Source of the DNA: Pigmentiphaga sp.
GTDB taxonomy: Bacteria > Pseudomonadota > Gammaproteobacteria > Burkholderiales > Burkholderiaceae_B
Assembly: GCA_023228945.1 (NCBI GenBank)
Contig: JALOAI010000025.1
Coordinates: forward strand, 14,313 to 78,312
DNA: 64,000 nt
Reading direction: 5' to 3'
Under the pieces are notes generated by a model that searched no databases, was not told the origin of the DNA, and saw only the letters and a list, made by a program, of their open reading frames with translations. Below are positions 45,207 through 53,180 of the stretch, in pieces; the first letter of the stretch is position 1; the number at the start of each line of letters is the position of its first letter. The translations under genes were made by a program, and so were the position numbers.

Positions 45207-45999
45207 CCTGAATGGATGAGCCCGGACCGGCAACCGACCTAGTGGACGGTTGCCTGCCAGGCGAATCCGAGCGGCATGCAGGCCGCGAGGTGGGCCGGCT
45301 TGCGCTTAGACGCGTGGTCAGCGCCAGGGTGGCGATGCGTGCCTGCAACAACAGCTCGCGCTGGAGCTGTTCGGCGCGATCGGCGTCGTGATCGGCACAA
45401 GCCTGAACGAGCGCTTCGTGCGACTTCACCACGATCTCCCGGTTGGTCTTGCGCTCAAGCGTGGCGCGCCGCAAGGCATGGATCTGGCTATCGTGACGGC
45501 TCGCGGCCTCGGCCAGCTTGCGGTTGTCGGCCAGCTCCGTGAGCAGGATGCGGAACTCATGGTTGGCCATGATGAAGTTTTTGAGCATGGTGGCGCCGTG
45601 CCCCAAGGACTTGCGTTCGCGCGCCACCACGGCGCCAAGCGCTTCGACGCTCTCCGCCGTGGCCAACTCGGCCGCGCGCCGCGCCAGATAGGGCTCGATC
45701 AGCAGCCGCAGTTCCATGATGTCTTCCAGATCCTTGCGGGTGAGCGCGGCCACCGCGGCTCCGCCGCCGCTGCTGATCAGGCCCTCGTAACGCAATCGCG
45801 TCAGCGCTTCGCGCAGCGGTGTGCGCGAGACGCCGAGCATCGTCGCCAATTGGGTTTCGGTCAGCTTGGTGGCCGGATCGAGCTTGCCGTTGGCGACGAG
45901 TTCATGCACTTGGCGATAGATACGCTCAGGCAGGGAATCACGGGCAGAGGGTTCAACAGGAGCCGGCATGGATGAGGTCCGCATAGCAATGCGGCTCAT
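45157..45999 (-). CDS. GntR-family (FCD subfamily) transcriptional regulator with repeat-derived tail
   Basis: 280 residues. Winged helix (LPERIYRQVHELVANGKLDPATKLTETQLATMLGVSRTPLREALTRLRYEGLI, about 24-76), then the all-helical FCD domain (LEDIMELRLLIEPYLARRAAEL, NHEFRILLTELADN). Residues after about 227 are low-complexity and the last ~15 (SEAKSAGAGGSPE) are encoded by a dispersed repeat. A TGA that ends other genes at the matching repeat position is one base out of frame here. Probably regulates the Bug-DUF1445 unit. Operator candidate at 46021-46038. Confidence 0.88.
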   Translation of the reverse strand: MSRIAMRTSSMPAPVEPSARDSLPERIYRQVHELVANGKLDPATKLTETQLATMLGVSRTPLREALTRLRYEGLISSGGGAAVAALTRKDLEDIMELRLLIEPYLARRAAELATAESVEALGAVVARERKSLGHGATMLKNFIMANHEFRILLTELADNRKLAEAASRHDSQIHALRRATLERKTNREIVVKSHEALVQACADHDADRAEQLQRELLLQARIATLALTTRLSASRPTSRPACRSDSPGRQPSTRSVAGPGSSIQDEVSEAKSAGAGGSPE

Positions 46000-46020
46000 G
46001 ATCGGCTAAAACCGGAAAAA

Positions 46021-46038
46021 ATACAATTGTTTTTGTAT
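46021..46038. promoter_or_regulatory. Candidate GntR operator
   Basis: ATACAA-6-TTGTAT, a perfect 6-bp inverted repeat 22 bases upstream of the GntR gene's ATG, in an AT-rich stretch. Placement fits autorepression by the FCD-type regulator. Confidence 0.55.
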
Positions 46039-46217
46039 GCAGGCCGCTATCGTCGCTCGGCTTGAAGGCCGTGGGGGTGTCTCCTTGTCGCCAGACGATC
46101 CGTTTCCGTCAGTCCGAAGCAACGTTCTGTAAAGGCCCCGGCATCAAACTCCGGATTTCGCCAAGCAATCGCCGCGTCTCGGTGTCAACCCATTCGTCGG
46201 GTACTGCGCGCCATTCA

Positions 46218-46246
46218 TTGATGAAACTAATCCATTGGATTACAAT
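46218..46246 (+). promoter_or_regulatory. Toxin-antitoxin promoter with embedded palindromic operator
   Basis: TTGATG (46218-46223), 17 bases, TACAAT (46241-46246). A perfect inverted repeat TAATCC-ATT-GGATTA (46228-46242) fills the spacer and touches the -10. The predicted start point (46252-46254) falls on the toxin ATG at 46252. Confidence 0.7.
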
Positions 46247-46251
46247 AGAAC

Positions 46252-46608
46252 ATGAGTGACACCCGGCAAGGTATAGCCGAACTGCCCTCGTACACCAAGC
46301 TGGTGGAGAAGTTTTTGGATGCCCAGGAGCGCCAAGACCTGATTGATTACCTTGCCGAACACCCCAAGTCTGGCGACATCCTGGAAGGAACCAGCGGCGT
46401 CCGTAAGTTGCGCTGGCGTCGCGGCGGACAAGGCAAGAGTGGGGGTGTGCGTGTCGTCTATTACTACCATGACGACCTTATGCCGCTGTACCTGCTGACG
46501 ATCTTTGCCAAGAACGACAAAGAGAACTTGACCAAGGCTGAACGCAACGAGCTGGCGGGCCTGGTGGGTGTACTGGTAAACATCTGGAAGAAGCAGAGAA
46601 AATCATGA
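46252..46608 (+). CDS. RelE/HigB-like type II toxin
   Basis: 118 residues, basic. YLAEHPKSGDILEGTSGVRKLRWRRGGQGKSGGVRVVYYYHDD is the RelE-superfamily core (GTGGxRKLRW, GGxRVxYYY), followed by LLTIFAKNDKENLTKAERNEL. Such proteins cleave mRNA at the ribosome. The toxin precedes the antitoxin, the order of HigBA/NadTS-like systems. It overlaps the antitoxin ATG by four bases. Promoter geometry predicts a leaderless transcript. Confidence 0.9.
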   Translation: MSDTRQGIAELPSYTKLVEKFLDAQERQDLIDYLAEHPKSGDILEGTSGVRKLRWRRGGQGKSGGVRVVYYYHDDLMPLYLLTIFAKNDKENLTKAERNELAGLVGVLVNIWKKQRKS

Positions 46609-46892
46609 ACAAAGCATTTGAAAGCATCAAGCAAGGGCTGCAAGAAGCCATTGCCCATGCCGAGGGCAATGAGCGCGGAGTCCGCGTACACCGGCCCCGT
46701 ACCGTCGATGTAAAAGCCGTACGGGCCAGCGTCGGCATGACCCAAGAACAATTTGCCGCCCGATTCGGTTTCTCCACGGCAACCCTGCGCCACTGGGAGC
46801 GCGGCGACCGCTCACCGCGCGGCCCCGCCCTAGTGCTGCTCAACGTCATTGAGCACAACCCGAAGGCTGTCATTGAGGCACTTACAGCCTGA
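46605..46892 (+). CDS. HTH (XRE-type) antitoxin
   Basis: 95 residues. C-terminal helix-turn-helix: VKAVRASVGMTQEQFAARFGFSTATLRHWERGDRSPRGPALVLLNVIEHNPKAVIEAL, typical of NadS/HigA-like antitoxins. It should neutralise the upstream RelE-like toxin and, with it, repress the promoter by binding TAATCC-ATT-GGATTA. Start ATG overlaps the toxin stop (ATGA). Downstream about 310 bases before tRNA-Thr contain no supported gene. Confidence 0.9.
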   Translation: MNKAFESIKQGLQEAIAHAEGNERGVRVHRPRTVDVKAVRASVGMTQEQFAARFGFSTATLRHWERGDRSPRGPALVLLNVIEHNPKAVIEALTA

Positions 46893-47203
46893 TGGGCATG
46901 ACCGGCGATTGACCCTTTACGCCAGCGCGAAAACCGGGCACCTTCCCCGACCGCTGCTGGCTCCATACGGAAGGCCGCACGGACAAGGGTGCAAGATGCC
47001 GTACATGCAATGGAGCCATACCGAGCTAGGCGATCATTCGTGGTGGGTGGTTGCTGGGTACATGGCACACCCTGGAGATGAGCAATTAGCCTCACCCGCG
47101 TTTTGACGGCCTGCCGTGGCTCACAGCGGGCAGCAGGTATGGGCCGAAAACAGCGGGACTGAACCTTGAGGGGTACAAGAGGGGTACAAAATTCAGAAAA
47201 GCA
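46893..47203. other. Gene-free region between antitoxin and tRNA-Thr
   Basis: About 310 bases. The only structured feature is a tandem duplication of GAGGGGTACAA (47168-47178 and 47179-47189). It resembles leftover junction DNA of an element integrated at the tRNA, but no integrase fragment is readable. Confidence 0.4.
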
Positions 47204-47205
47204 AA

Positions 47206-47229
47206 AGGCCACTCCCGAAGAAGTGGCCT
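47206..47229 (-). terminator. Terminator of tRNA-Thr
   Basis: Minus strand: AGGCCACT-8-AGTGGCCT, perfect 8-bp stem, then TTTTGCTTTT. Located 17 bases past the tRNA 3' end. Confidence 0.85.
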
Positions 47230-47245
47230 AAGTGCTTGAAAACAT

Positions 47246-47321
47246 TGGTGCCGGTGAAAGGAATCGAACCCTCGACCTTCTCATTACGAATGAGCTGCTC
47301 TACCGACTGAGCTACACCGGC
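47246..47321 (-). tRNA. tRNA-Thr (anticodon CGU)
   Basis: Minus-strand 76 bases starting GCCGGTGTAGCTCAG and ending CACCGGCACCA with encoded CCA. Anticodon arm CTCATTCGTAATGAG carries CGT; D loop AGTCGGTAGAGC and T loop GTTCGATTC are canonical. Decodes ACG. Confidence 0.97.
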
Positions 47322-47377
47322 GAAGCCTTGGATTATACAGTGTTTTTCAAACCCGCTTCAAGGCACGGCCTGGGTCC

Positions 47378-48382
47378 TCATTGCCGCGGCGTGCCGGGCT
47401 TTTTGTCGCCGGGCAGCGCTAGGCCGCGCGGCAACGGGAAGGCCACGCCTTCCGGCTCGCCGGGCATGGTGCGCACCGAGACGGCGCCCAAGTCCTTGAG
47501 GCGGGCGATGACCTGATCGACGAGCACGTCGGGGGCGGAGGCACCGGCGGTGACTCCCACCCGCTGCCGCCCTTCCAGCCAGGCCGGGTTGATATTGTCG
47601 GGGCCATCGATCAGATACGCAGGCGTGCCATGGCGCTCGGCCACCTCGCGCAAGCGGTTCGAGTTGGAACTGTTGACGCTGCCGACCACCAACACCACGT
47701 CGCTTTGCGGCGCCAGCATTTTGACGGCATCCTGGCGGTTCTGTGTGGCGTAGCAGATGTCGGCTTTTTTGGGCTCGGCGATGTCGGGAAAACGATCCCG
47801 CAAGGCCTGCACGATGCGCGCGGTGTCGTCGACCGACAGCGTGGTCTGGGTGACGTAGGCCACTCGATGAGGATCGGCAACCTGTAGGGAGGCCACGTCG
47901 TCGACGGTTTCCACCAGATGCATGCCGCCCTCGGCCTGGCCCAGGGTGCCTTCGACCTCGGGGTGCCCACGATGGCCGATCATGATGATCTCGCGGCCGG
48001 CCGCCCGCATCTTGCTGACTTCAACGTGCACTTTGGTGACCAGCGGACAGGTGGCATCGAACACCTGGAGCCCGCGCTGCGCGGCGTCGCGCCGCACGGC
48101 CTGCGATACGCCGTGCGCCGAGAACACCACGATGGCGTCGGCCGGGGCTTCGTCGAGTTCGTCGATGAAGATGGCGCCCTTGGCTCGCAGATCTTGCACC
48201 ACGTGGCGGTTGTGCACGATCTCGTGGCGCACGTAGATGGGCGCGCCATGGATAAGCAGAGCGCGTTCGACGATCTCGATGGCGCGGTCGACGCCGGCGC
48301 AAAAGCCGCGCGGCTGGGCGAGGAGTACCTCGCCGGTGCCGTCCAGAGGCTCAAGCGTGGCGTGGCGCACTCGCTGACTCAT
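47378..48382 (-). CDS. ispH: 4-hydroxy-3-methylbut-2-enyl diphosphate reductase IspH
   Basis: 334 residues. Last step of the MEP isoprenoid pathway, making IPP and DMAPP with a [4Fe-4S] cluster. Cluster cysteines are visible in QPRGFCAGVDRAI, DATCPLVTKVH and the later ADICYATQNRQDAV. Other landmarks are YVRHEIVHN, IGHRGHPEVEG and VGSVNSSNSNRL. ATG at 48382 with GGAGG seven bases upstream; that Shine-Dalgarno lies within a copy of the sequence forming the tandem array at 43538. Upstream is the FKBP gene, a usual partner (fkpB-ispH). Confidence 0.96.
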   Translation of the reverse strand: MSQRVRHATLEPLDGTGEVLLAQPRGFCAGVDRAIEIVERALLIHGAPIYVRHEIVHNRHVVQDLRAKGAIFIDELDEAPADAIVVFSAHGVSQAVRRDAAQRGLQVFDATCPLVTKVHVEVSKMRAAGREIIMIGHRGHPEVEGTLGQAEGGMHLVETVDDVASLQVADPHRVAYVTQTTLSVDDTARIVQALRDRFPDIAEPKKADICYATQNRQDAVKMLAPQSDVVLVVGSVNSSNSNRLREVAERHGTPAYLIDGPDNINPAWLEGRQRVGVTAGASAPDVLVDQVIARLKDLGAVSVRTMPGEPEGVAFPLPRGLALPGDKKPGTPRQ

Positions 48383-48413
48383 TGGACTGCCCTCCGGTCG
48401 CTGCGCGACTTCC
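48383..48413. repeat. Single fragment of the 75-bp repeat between fkpB-like gene and ispH
   Basis: GGACTGCCCTCCGGTCGCTGC (48384-48404) matches the array's GCACTGCCCTCCAGTCGCTGC with two substitutions. It fills the whole gap and supplies GGAGG for ispH on the minus strand. Confidence 0.75.
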
Positions 48414-48908
48414 TCATAGAACCCCCTTGATATCCACCTCCAGCCGCAGGGCGGTGCCGGCCAGCGGGTGGTTGAAATCGAAAATGGCGTGGTCGCCGTC
48501 CCAGCCCTTGAACACGCCGGCGTAGCTGCCGCCGCCCGGTGCGGCGAACTCCACCATATCGCCGGCGGTGAGCGCCTGGTCTGGCCCGGCGTGCTGTTCC
48601 ACCAGGGCACGCGTCAGTTTCTGGACGAGATCGGGATTGCGATCGCCGTAGGCATCGGCGGCCGGCAGTTCGAAGGCGGCCTGGGCGCCCTCCTCCTGGC
48701 CGATCAGCGGCGCCTCCATGCCTGGCGCCCATTGACCGCTACCCATCTGGAGCGTGGCGGGGCGTCCGGTGAAGGTATCGGCGAACACCTGCCCCGCCGC
48801 GGGGCCGGAGGCCAGCGTGATGCGGTAATGCAGTGTGACATAGGACGTGGCGGACACCCGGGGCGGCGGGTGGGCACCGGAAGACACAGTGGCCGGAGTG
48901 GAAGACAA
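48414..48908 (-). CDS. fkpB: FKBP-type peptidyl-prolyl cis-trans isomerase (SlpA/FkpB-like)
   Basis: 164 residues. SlpA-type FKBP with an inserted-in-flap domain: SYVTLHYRITLASG at the start, FTGRPATLQMGSGQWAPGMEAPLIGQEEG, FELPAADAYGDRNPDLVQ and the flap region GVFKGWDGDHAIFDFNHPLAGTALRLEVDI. It acts as chaperone and prolyl isomerase. It pairs with ispH as in many proteobacteria. Start ATG at 48908 (divergent from radC by 50 bases); an N-terminal extension of about 18 residues is poorly conserved. Confidence 0.92.
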   Translation of the reverse strand: MSSTPATVSSGAHPPPRVSATSYVTLHYRITLASGPAAGQVFADTFTGRPATLQMGSGQWAPGMEAPLIGQEEGAQAAFELPAADAYGDRNPDLVQKLTRALVEQHAGPDQALTAGDMVEFAAPGGGSYAGVFKGWDGDHAIFDFNHPLAGTALRLEVDIKGVL

Positions 48909-48958
48909 GGCGATGCCATGATGAAAGCTGGAAGACCCTCTATTCTAAAGGTTTGGCG

Positions 48959-49666
48959 ATGAAGGATTCGAACCTCGGCGGGCCGGTTGCCGATTTCAAC
49001 GCTTTGCCCGCCGACGCCCGGCCGCGCGAGCGCCTGTTGCGCCATGGCGCGGCGGTGCTCACCGATGGCGAGCTCCTGGCCGTGTTGTTGCGCACCGGCG
49101 TACGCGGGCAAGACGTCCTCTCCCTGGCGCAAGCCTTGCTTGCCGGGTTCGGGGGCCTGCGCGGGCTGCTGGGTGCGGATGCCGGGCAGTTGGCACAGGC
49201 CACCGGCCTGGGGCCTGCGAAGATCAGCCAATTGCAGGCCATCCTGGAGCTTGCCCGGCGCTCAATCGCCGAGCCGCTGCGGCAGGGTCAATTGCTGAAC
49301 AGGCCCGAATTGGTGCGAGCCTACTGCGCCACCTTGCTCGGCCACCATACCATCGAGGTTTGCCATGCGCTTTACCTCGATACCCAGTTGCGCCTGCTCG
49401 CCAGCGAGGAGGTCAGCCGCGGCACACTGAGCCAGGCCACTCTCTATCCTCGCGAACTGGTGCGAGCGGCGCTGCGCCATCACGCCGCCGCGCTGATCCT
49501 GGTTCACAATCACCCCTCGGGCTCGACCGAGCCCAGCGCCGCCGATTGCCTGCTCACCCGCCAGGTCAGCCAGGCGCTGAAGCTGGTCGATGTGCGCCTG
49601 GCCGATCACATCATCGTCGCGGGTCACCAGACCGTGTCGATGGCTGCACAGGGGCTGGTGCCCTAG
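48959..49666 (+). CDS. radC: RadC/YicR-family JAB-domain protein
   Basis: 235 residues. N-terminal HhH-like helical region (ARPRERLLRHGAAVLTDGELLAVLLRTG), then the JAB/MPN metal site E-x(n)-HNHPSGSTEPSAAD (EVSRGTLSQATLYPRELVRAAL, LVHNHPSG). The family is conserved but its role in repair is unproven. ATG at 48959 has AAAGG seven bases upstream; a TTG two codons earlier is less likely. Divergent from fkpB. Confidence 0.93.
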   Translation: MKDSNLGGPVADFNALPADARPRERLLRHGAAVLTDGELLAVLLRTGVRGQDVLSLAQALLAGFGGLRGLLGADAGQLAQATGLGPAKISQLQAILELARRSIAEPLRQGQLLNRPELVRAYCATLLGHHTIEVCHALYLDTQLRLLASEEVSRGTLSQATLYPRELVRAALRHHAAALILVHNHPSGSTEPSAADCLLTRQVSQALKLVDVRLADHIIVAGHQTVSMAAQGLVP

Positions 49667-49677
49667 CGGCGCTCGCC

Positions 49678-50649
49678 TTAGCTTCGGGCGGGGTCGGCAG
49701 GCACCACGCCATCGATCACCCCCGGGCCGGCCAGGCCCTGTCCTTCCATCTCGTGCAACAAGTCCAAAAACACCTTGACCTTGGGCGGCAGCAAACGGCG
49801 CTGTGGATACAGGGCATAGATGCGCAAGGGCTCGCACCGCCAGTCGGCCAGCACCTGGCGCAGGCGGCCGTCGGCCACCGAAGGGGCGGCAAAAGTCGCG
49901 GTAACGCGAATCACCCCAACGCCGGCCAGTGCGGCCTGCAGGCGAATGCCGGCATTGCCGCTGCGCAGGCGCGGCATGTTGGTGGGCAGCACCACGGCCG
50001 CCTGGCCCTGGCTGAACCGCCAATCGCGATCTTCGCGGCCGGCCAGCAAGGGCCAGTCCGCGAGATCGTCGGGCCGGGCCGGGATGCCTCGTTCCCGCAA
50101 CAGCGCCGGTGCCGCGTAAAGGCCGCGCGGCAATGAATACACCCGGCGTGCCACCACGCTGGCGGGCGGTACTCCGGCTTCGGTGGCGGCAAATACCAAA
50201 TCGTAGTGCCGGCCGAACAAATCCACCGCGTCGTGCTCGACGTCGATCTCCACCCTCAGCTCCGGGTAGCGCAGCATGGCTTCGCTGGCGGGACCGGCCA
50301 GATGATGCGCGCCGAACTCATAGGGCGCGGCGATGCGCAGAAGGCCCTGCACCCGCCCGCCGCGCGCCAGCGCATCCGACGCCACCTGATGCAACTGGGC
50401 CACGGGGCCGGCCACTTCGTCGTGCAATTGCTCGCCGGCTTCGGTCAATCTCAGGCGCCGCGTGGTGCGCTCCAAAAGCCGCGTCTCCAGCAGGCGCTCC
50501 AGGCGGGCCACCGCGGCGCTCACGCTGGACACCGGCCGCCCCATCCGCCGGGCCGCCGCGCTGAAGCCGCCTTGTGTCACCACTTGGCAGAACACGTGCA
50601 GATCATCCCAGTGCATCGTTGCCGCTCTGGCATCGGGGGCGTCGCTCAT
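49678..50649 (-). CDS. LysR-family regulator, divergent to Rieske paralog 2
   Basis: 323 residues. HTH in HWDDLHVFCQVVTQGGFSAAARRMGRPVSSVSAAVARLERLL (about 13-53) and a substrate-binding domain with SPYEFGAHHL-like motif (RIAAPYEFGAHHLAGPA), IDVEHDAVDLFGRHYDLVF and RVYSLPRGLYAAP. The same motifs occur in the LysR at 62561, marking recent paralogy. It should activate or repress the divergent oxygenase at 50891. An internal ATG at residue 12 (MHWDDL) is an alternative start. Confidence 0.92.
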   Translation of the reverse strand: MSDAPDARAATMHWDDLHVFCQVVTQGGFSAAARRMGRPVSSVSAAVARLERLLETRLLERTTRRLRLTEAGEQLHDEVAGPVAQLHQVASDALARGGRVQGLLRIAAPYEFGAHHLAGPASEAMLRYPELRVEIDVEHDAVDLFGRHYDLVFAATEAGVPPASVVARRVYSLPRGLYAAPALLRERGIPARPDDLADWPLLAGREDRDWRFSQGQAAVVLPTNMPRLRSGNAGIRLQAALAGVGVIRVTATFAAPSVADGRLRQVLADWRCEPLRIYALYPQRRLLPPKVKVFLDLLHEMEGQGLAGPGVIDGVVPADPARS

Positions 50650-50663
50650 CGTTGATTATCCGG

Positions 50664-50674
50664 CTTCCTGGAAG
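50664..50674. promoter_or_regulatory. Small palindrome in the LysR-Rieske intergenic region
   Basis: CTTCC-T-GGAAG, perfect 5-bp arms, 15 bases upstream of the LysR ATG. Candidate half of a LysR binding region; weak on its own. Confidence 0.3.
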
Positions 50675-50793
50675 GTGTTTTCAGGTGAAAGGCCTTATCA
50701 GCCGTGACTGCCAGCCCTAAGCTCGACATGGGCCTTTCAATCTATTTCGCCCGTCCCCAGGGCAACTCGTGAAGCGCCATCCTGCAGGGAGCA

Positions 50794-50850
50794 AAGAGCT
50801 CCGGCCTTCCAGCCGACGCTTCTCCGACCCTTCGGACAAGCCTTCGGTTT
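50794..50850. repeat. Dispersed hairpin repeat (family 2), diverged copy 3
   Basis: AAGAGCTCCGGCCTTCCAGC, CGACGCTTCTCCGACC, TTCGGACAAGCCTTCGG. Matches copies 2 and 4 over the first hairpin and degenerates afterwards. Lies 40 bases before Rieske paralog 2. Confidence 0.7.
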
Positions 50851-50890
50851 TGCCTCCGGGCCACTGGTCGAACGCTTTTGGAGATTACAC

Positions 50891-51967
50891 ATGTTTTTGA
50901 AGAATTGCTGGTACGTTGCCGCGTGGGATCACGAATTGATCGATGGTCGCTTGCTGGCCCGCACCATTCTCGAAGAGCCGGTGCTGGTTTTCATGGGCGA
51001 GAGCGGCCAGCCCGTGGCGCTGGACAACCGCTGCTGTCATCGCGGCGCGCCGCTCTCCATGGGCCGCCGCGAGGGCGATTGCGTGCGCTGCATGTATCAC
51101 GGCTTGAAGTTCGACGCTGCCGGCAAGTGCATCCAGATCCCGGGCCAGGACAAGATCCCGGCCAAGCTGGGCGTGCGCAGCTATCCCGTGGCGTTGCGCA
51201 ACCATCTGGTCTGGATCTGGATGGGCGATCCGGCCCTGGCCGATCCGGCCGCCATCATCGATTATCCCTATCTACGCGATCCGGCCTGGAAGGGCGTACC
51301 CGACTATATGCATTACGACGCCAACTACCTGCTGATCGTCGACAACCTGAGCGATTTCGCCCATCTGGCATTTGTCCATACCAACACCCTGGGCGGCTCC
51401 GAGGAATATGCCTACACCACCAAGCCGGTGGCCGTGGAACGGTTGCCCAACGGGTTTCGCGTGGAGCGCTGGCACCTGGACAGCGCCCCGCCACCGTTTC
51501 ATGCCAAAGTCATTCGCGACAAGCAGGCGGCGGTGGACCGGCGCAACATCGGCCATATGCATCTCCCGGGCATTTTCTTTCTCGAAACGCTCTTCGCTCC
51601 GGCCGGCGGCGGGGCCCGCGAAGGCAAGCTGGAGGGCGCGCGGCAGTATCGCAACTGCCAATTCATGACGCCCGAGACCCGTCGCACCACCCACTTTTTC
51701 TGGAATTACCTCAACGACTTCGAAGGCGATGACAGCACCATCTCACGCTCGCTCCATGCCAGCCTGATCGAGGGCTTCATGGAGGATAAGGCCTTGATCG
51801 AGGCCCAGCAGAAGGTGCTCGACGACGACCCGGACTTTCCAATGGTCGCCGTTACCGCTGATGCCGCCCTCACTCATTTCCGCCGCATGCTCGAACAGCG
51901 TATTGCCGAGGAGCAAGTCGGCCAGACACCCCTCGATACCCAGGCCGTCCGGCGACAGGTCGCCTGA
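50891..51967 (+). CDS. Rieske non-haem iron oxygenase, VanA-like (paralog 2)
   Basis: 358 residues. Rieske ligands C48-x-H50 and C67-x2-H70 (NRCCHRGAPLSMG, CVRCMYHG); mononuclear iron motif LIVDNLSDFAHLAFVH. Closely related to paralog 3 at 61373 over its whole length (shared blocks YDANYLLIVDNL, SAPPPxHAKVI, ETLFAPAG, FMTPETR, TISRSLHxS). Probably an O-demethylase or ring hydroxylase for an aromatic acid. No reductase nearby. Followed after 43 bases by a Bug binding protein. GGAG seven bases before the ATG. Confidence 0.92.
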   Translation: MFLKNCWYVAAWDHELIDGRLLARTILEEPVLVFMGESGQPVALDNRCCHRGAPLSMGRREGDCVRCMYHGLKFDAAGKCIQIPGQDKIPAKLGVRSYPVALRNHLVWIWMGDPALADPAAIIDYPYLRDPAWKGVPDYMHYDANYLLIVDNLSDFAHLAFVHTNTLGGSEEYAYTTKPVAVERLPNGFRVERWHLDSAPPPFHAKVIRDKQAAVDRRNIGHMHLPGIFFLETLFAPAGGGAREGKLEGARQYRNCQFMTPETRRTTHFFWNYLNDFEGDDSTISRSLHASLIEGFMEDKALIEAQQKVLDDDPDFPMVAVTADAALTHFRRMLEQRIAEEQVGQTPLDTQAVRRQVA

Positions 51968-52010
51968 ACCAGGCGGGCCAGGCCACTCATCACGATTCCA
52001 GGAGACTCTC

Positions 52011-53003
52011 ATGCCATTCCGCACCGCACGCCGCCTTCTCACGCGCACCTGCGCCATTCTCGTTTCAGGCCTGGCACTGGCCGGCTCGCCGCTCCATGCG
52101 GCAACCTCCCTGCCCGATGGCCAGTTGCAACTGATCGCACCGTTCTCCGCCGGCGGACCAGTGGACGCCATCGGCCGTCTGCTGGCGGAACGTCTATCGC
52201 ATGAGGTGGGCCGCTCGCTAATCGTGCTCAACCAGCCCGGGGCCAGCGGCAACATTGGCGCGGCCGCGGCCGCCAAGGCGCCGCCCGATGGGCGCACCGT
52301 TTTCCTGACGACCGACACGGTTCTCACTGTCAACCCGCTGATCTATCGCAATAACCTGCCATTCGATCCCGATAGTGATCTACGGGCCGTCGGTACCACC
52401 GGCGGCATCTCGCTGGTGCTGGTGGTGCATCCGGAGGTTCCCGCCCAGACCTTGCGAGAGTTCGTGACCTTGGCCCGCAGCCAACCCCTGCATTACGGTT
52501 CGGGCGGCAGCGGCGCGCCGGGGCACCTGACTTTCGAAGCCTTCCTGGATGCCGCGGACGTGAAGATCGATCACATCAGCTACAAAGGCAACGCCCCGGC
52601 AGTGCGGGCGGTGCTGGGCGGCGAAGTGAAGGCCGGCTTCGTCGGCATCTCCAACGCCCTGCCCCACATCCAGGCCGGCAAGCTGCGCGCCCTGGCGGTT
52701 TCCACCGCCGAGCGTTCGCCCTTCTTGCCCGATACGCCTACGATCGCCGAATCGGGCTACCCGGGCTTTGATGTGCGCTTCAACCTCTACACCATGGTGC
52801 CGGCGGCCACGCCAGACGCCGTGGTCGAGGCCTGGGAGAGCACCCTGGCCGCCATCCTGCGGAATCCCGAGGTCCGGCAGCGCATCATGCAAGTGGGCCT
52901 GGATCCGGTGTATGCCAGCGCAGACGCCACCACCCAGCGTATGCGGGCCGACCGCGACCGCTGGCAGCCCATCGTGGAGCGGCTGGGCATCACGGTAGAA
53001 TGA
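52011..53003 (+). CDS. Bug-family (TctC-like) periplasmic binding protein
   Basis: 330 residues. Signal peptide at about 1-30 (CAILVSGLALAGSPLHAAT). Bug signature LIAPFSAGGPVDAIGRLLAERL, then VLNQPGASGNIGAAAAAKAPPDG and HISYKGNAPAVRAVLGGEVKAGFVGISNALPHI. It probably captures the oxygenase substrate or a related carboxylate for uptake by a TctAB-like permease elsewhere. Same-strand unit with Rieske paralog 2; AGGAGA precedes the ATG. Confidence 0.93.
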   Translation: MPFRTARRLLTRTCAILVSGLALAGSPLHAATSLPDGQLQLIAPFSAGGPVDAIGRLLAERLSHEVGRSLIVLNQPGASGNIGAAAAAKAPPDGRTVFLTTDTVLTVNPLIYRNNLPFDPDSDLRAVGTTGGISLVLVVHPEVPAQTLREFVTLARSQPLHYGSGGSGAPGHLTFEAFLDAADVKIDHISYKGNAPAVRAVLGGEVKAGFVGISNALPHIQAGKLRALAVSTAERSPFLPDTPTIAESGYPGFDVRFNLYTMVPAATPDAVVEAWESTLAAILRNPEVRQRIMQVGLDPVYASADATTQRMRADRDRWQPIVERLGITVE

Positions 53004-53150
53004 TCTTGCGCCCCCCGGGGCCGGGGCGTGCCAAGCACGACGGAAACGCCCGACCGCCGCCTGCGGGCTGGCGGGCCTGCCGTGGCCCCCGGAGCGCCGA
53101 TCCCGCACGAGGCGCGAGCGCTGACCGATGCCGAAGGGCGGGGATGGCAA

Positions 53151-53180
53151 TTGACAATTTGCAATAGAAGAGCTCATAAT
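53151..53180 (+). promoter_or_regulatory. Promoter of rpmB-rpmG
   Basis: Consensus -35 TTGACA (53151-53156), 18-base spacer, CATAAT (53175-53180). Gives a leader of about 245 bases. Confidence 0.75.

Noticed and set aside
46893..47203. Integrase remnant next to tRNA-Thr
   Set aside because: I could not read any integrase motif in any frame; only a short tandem duplication is present.
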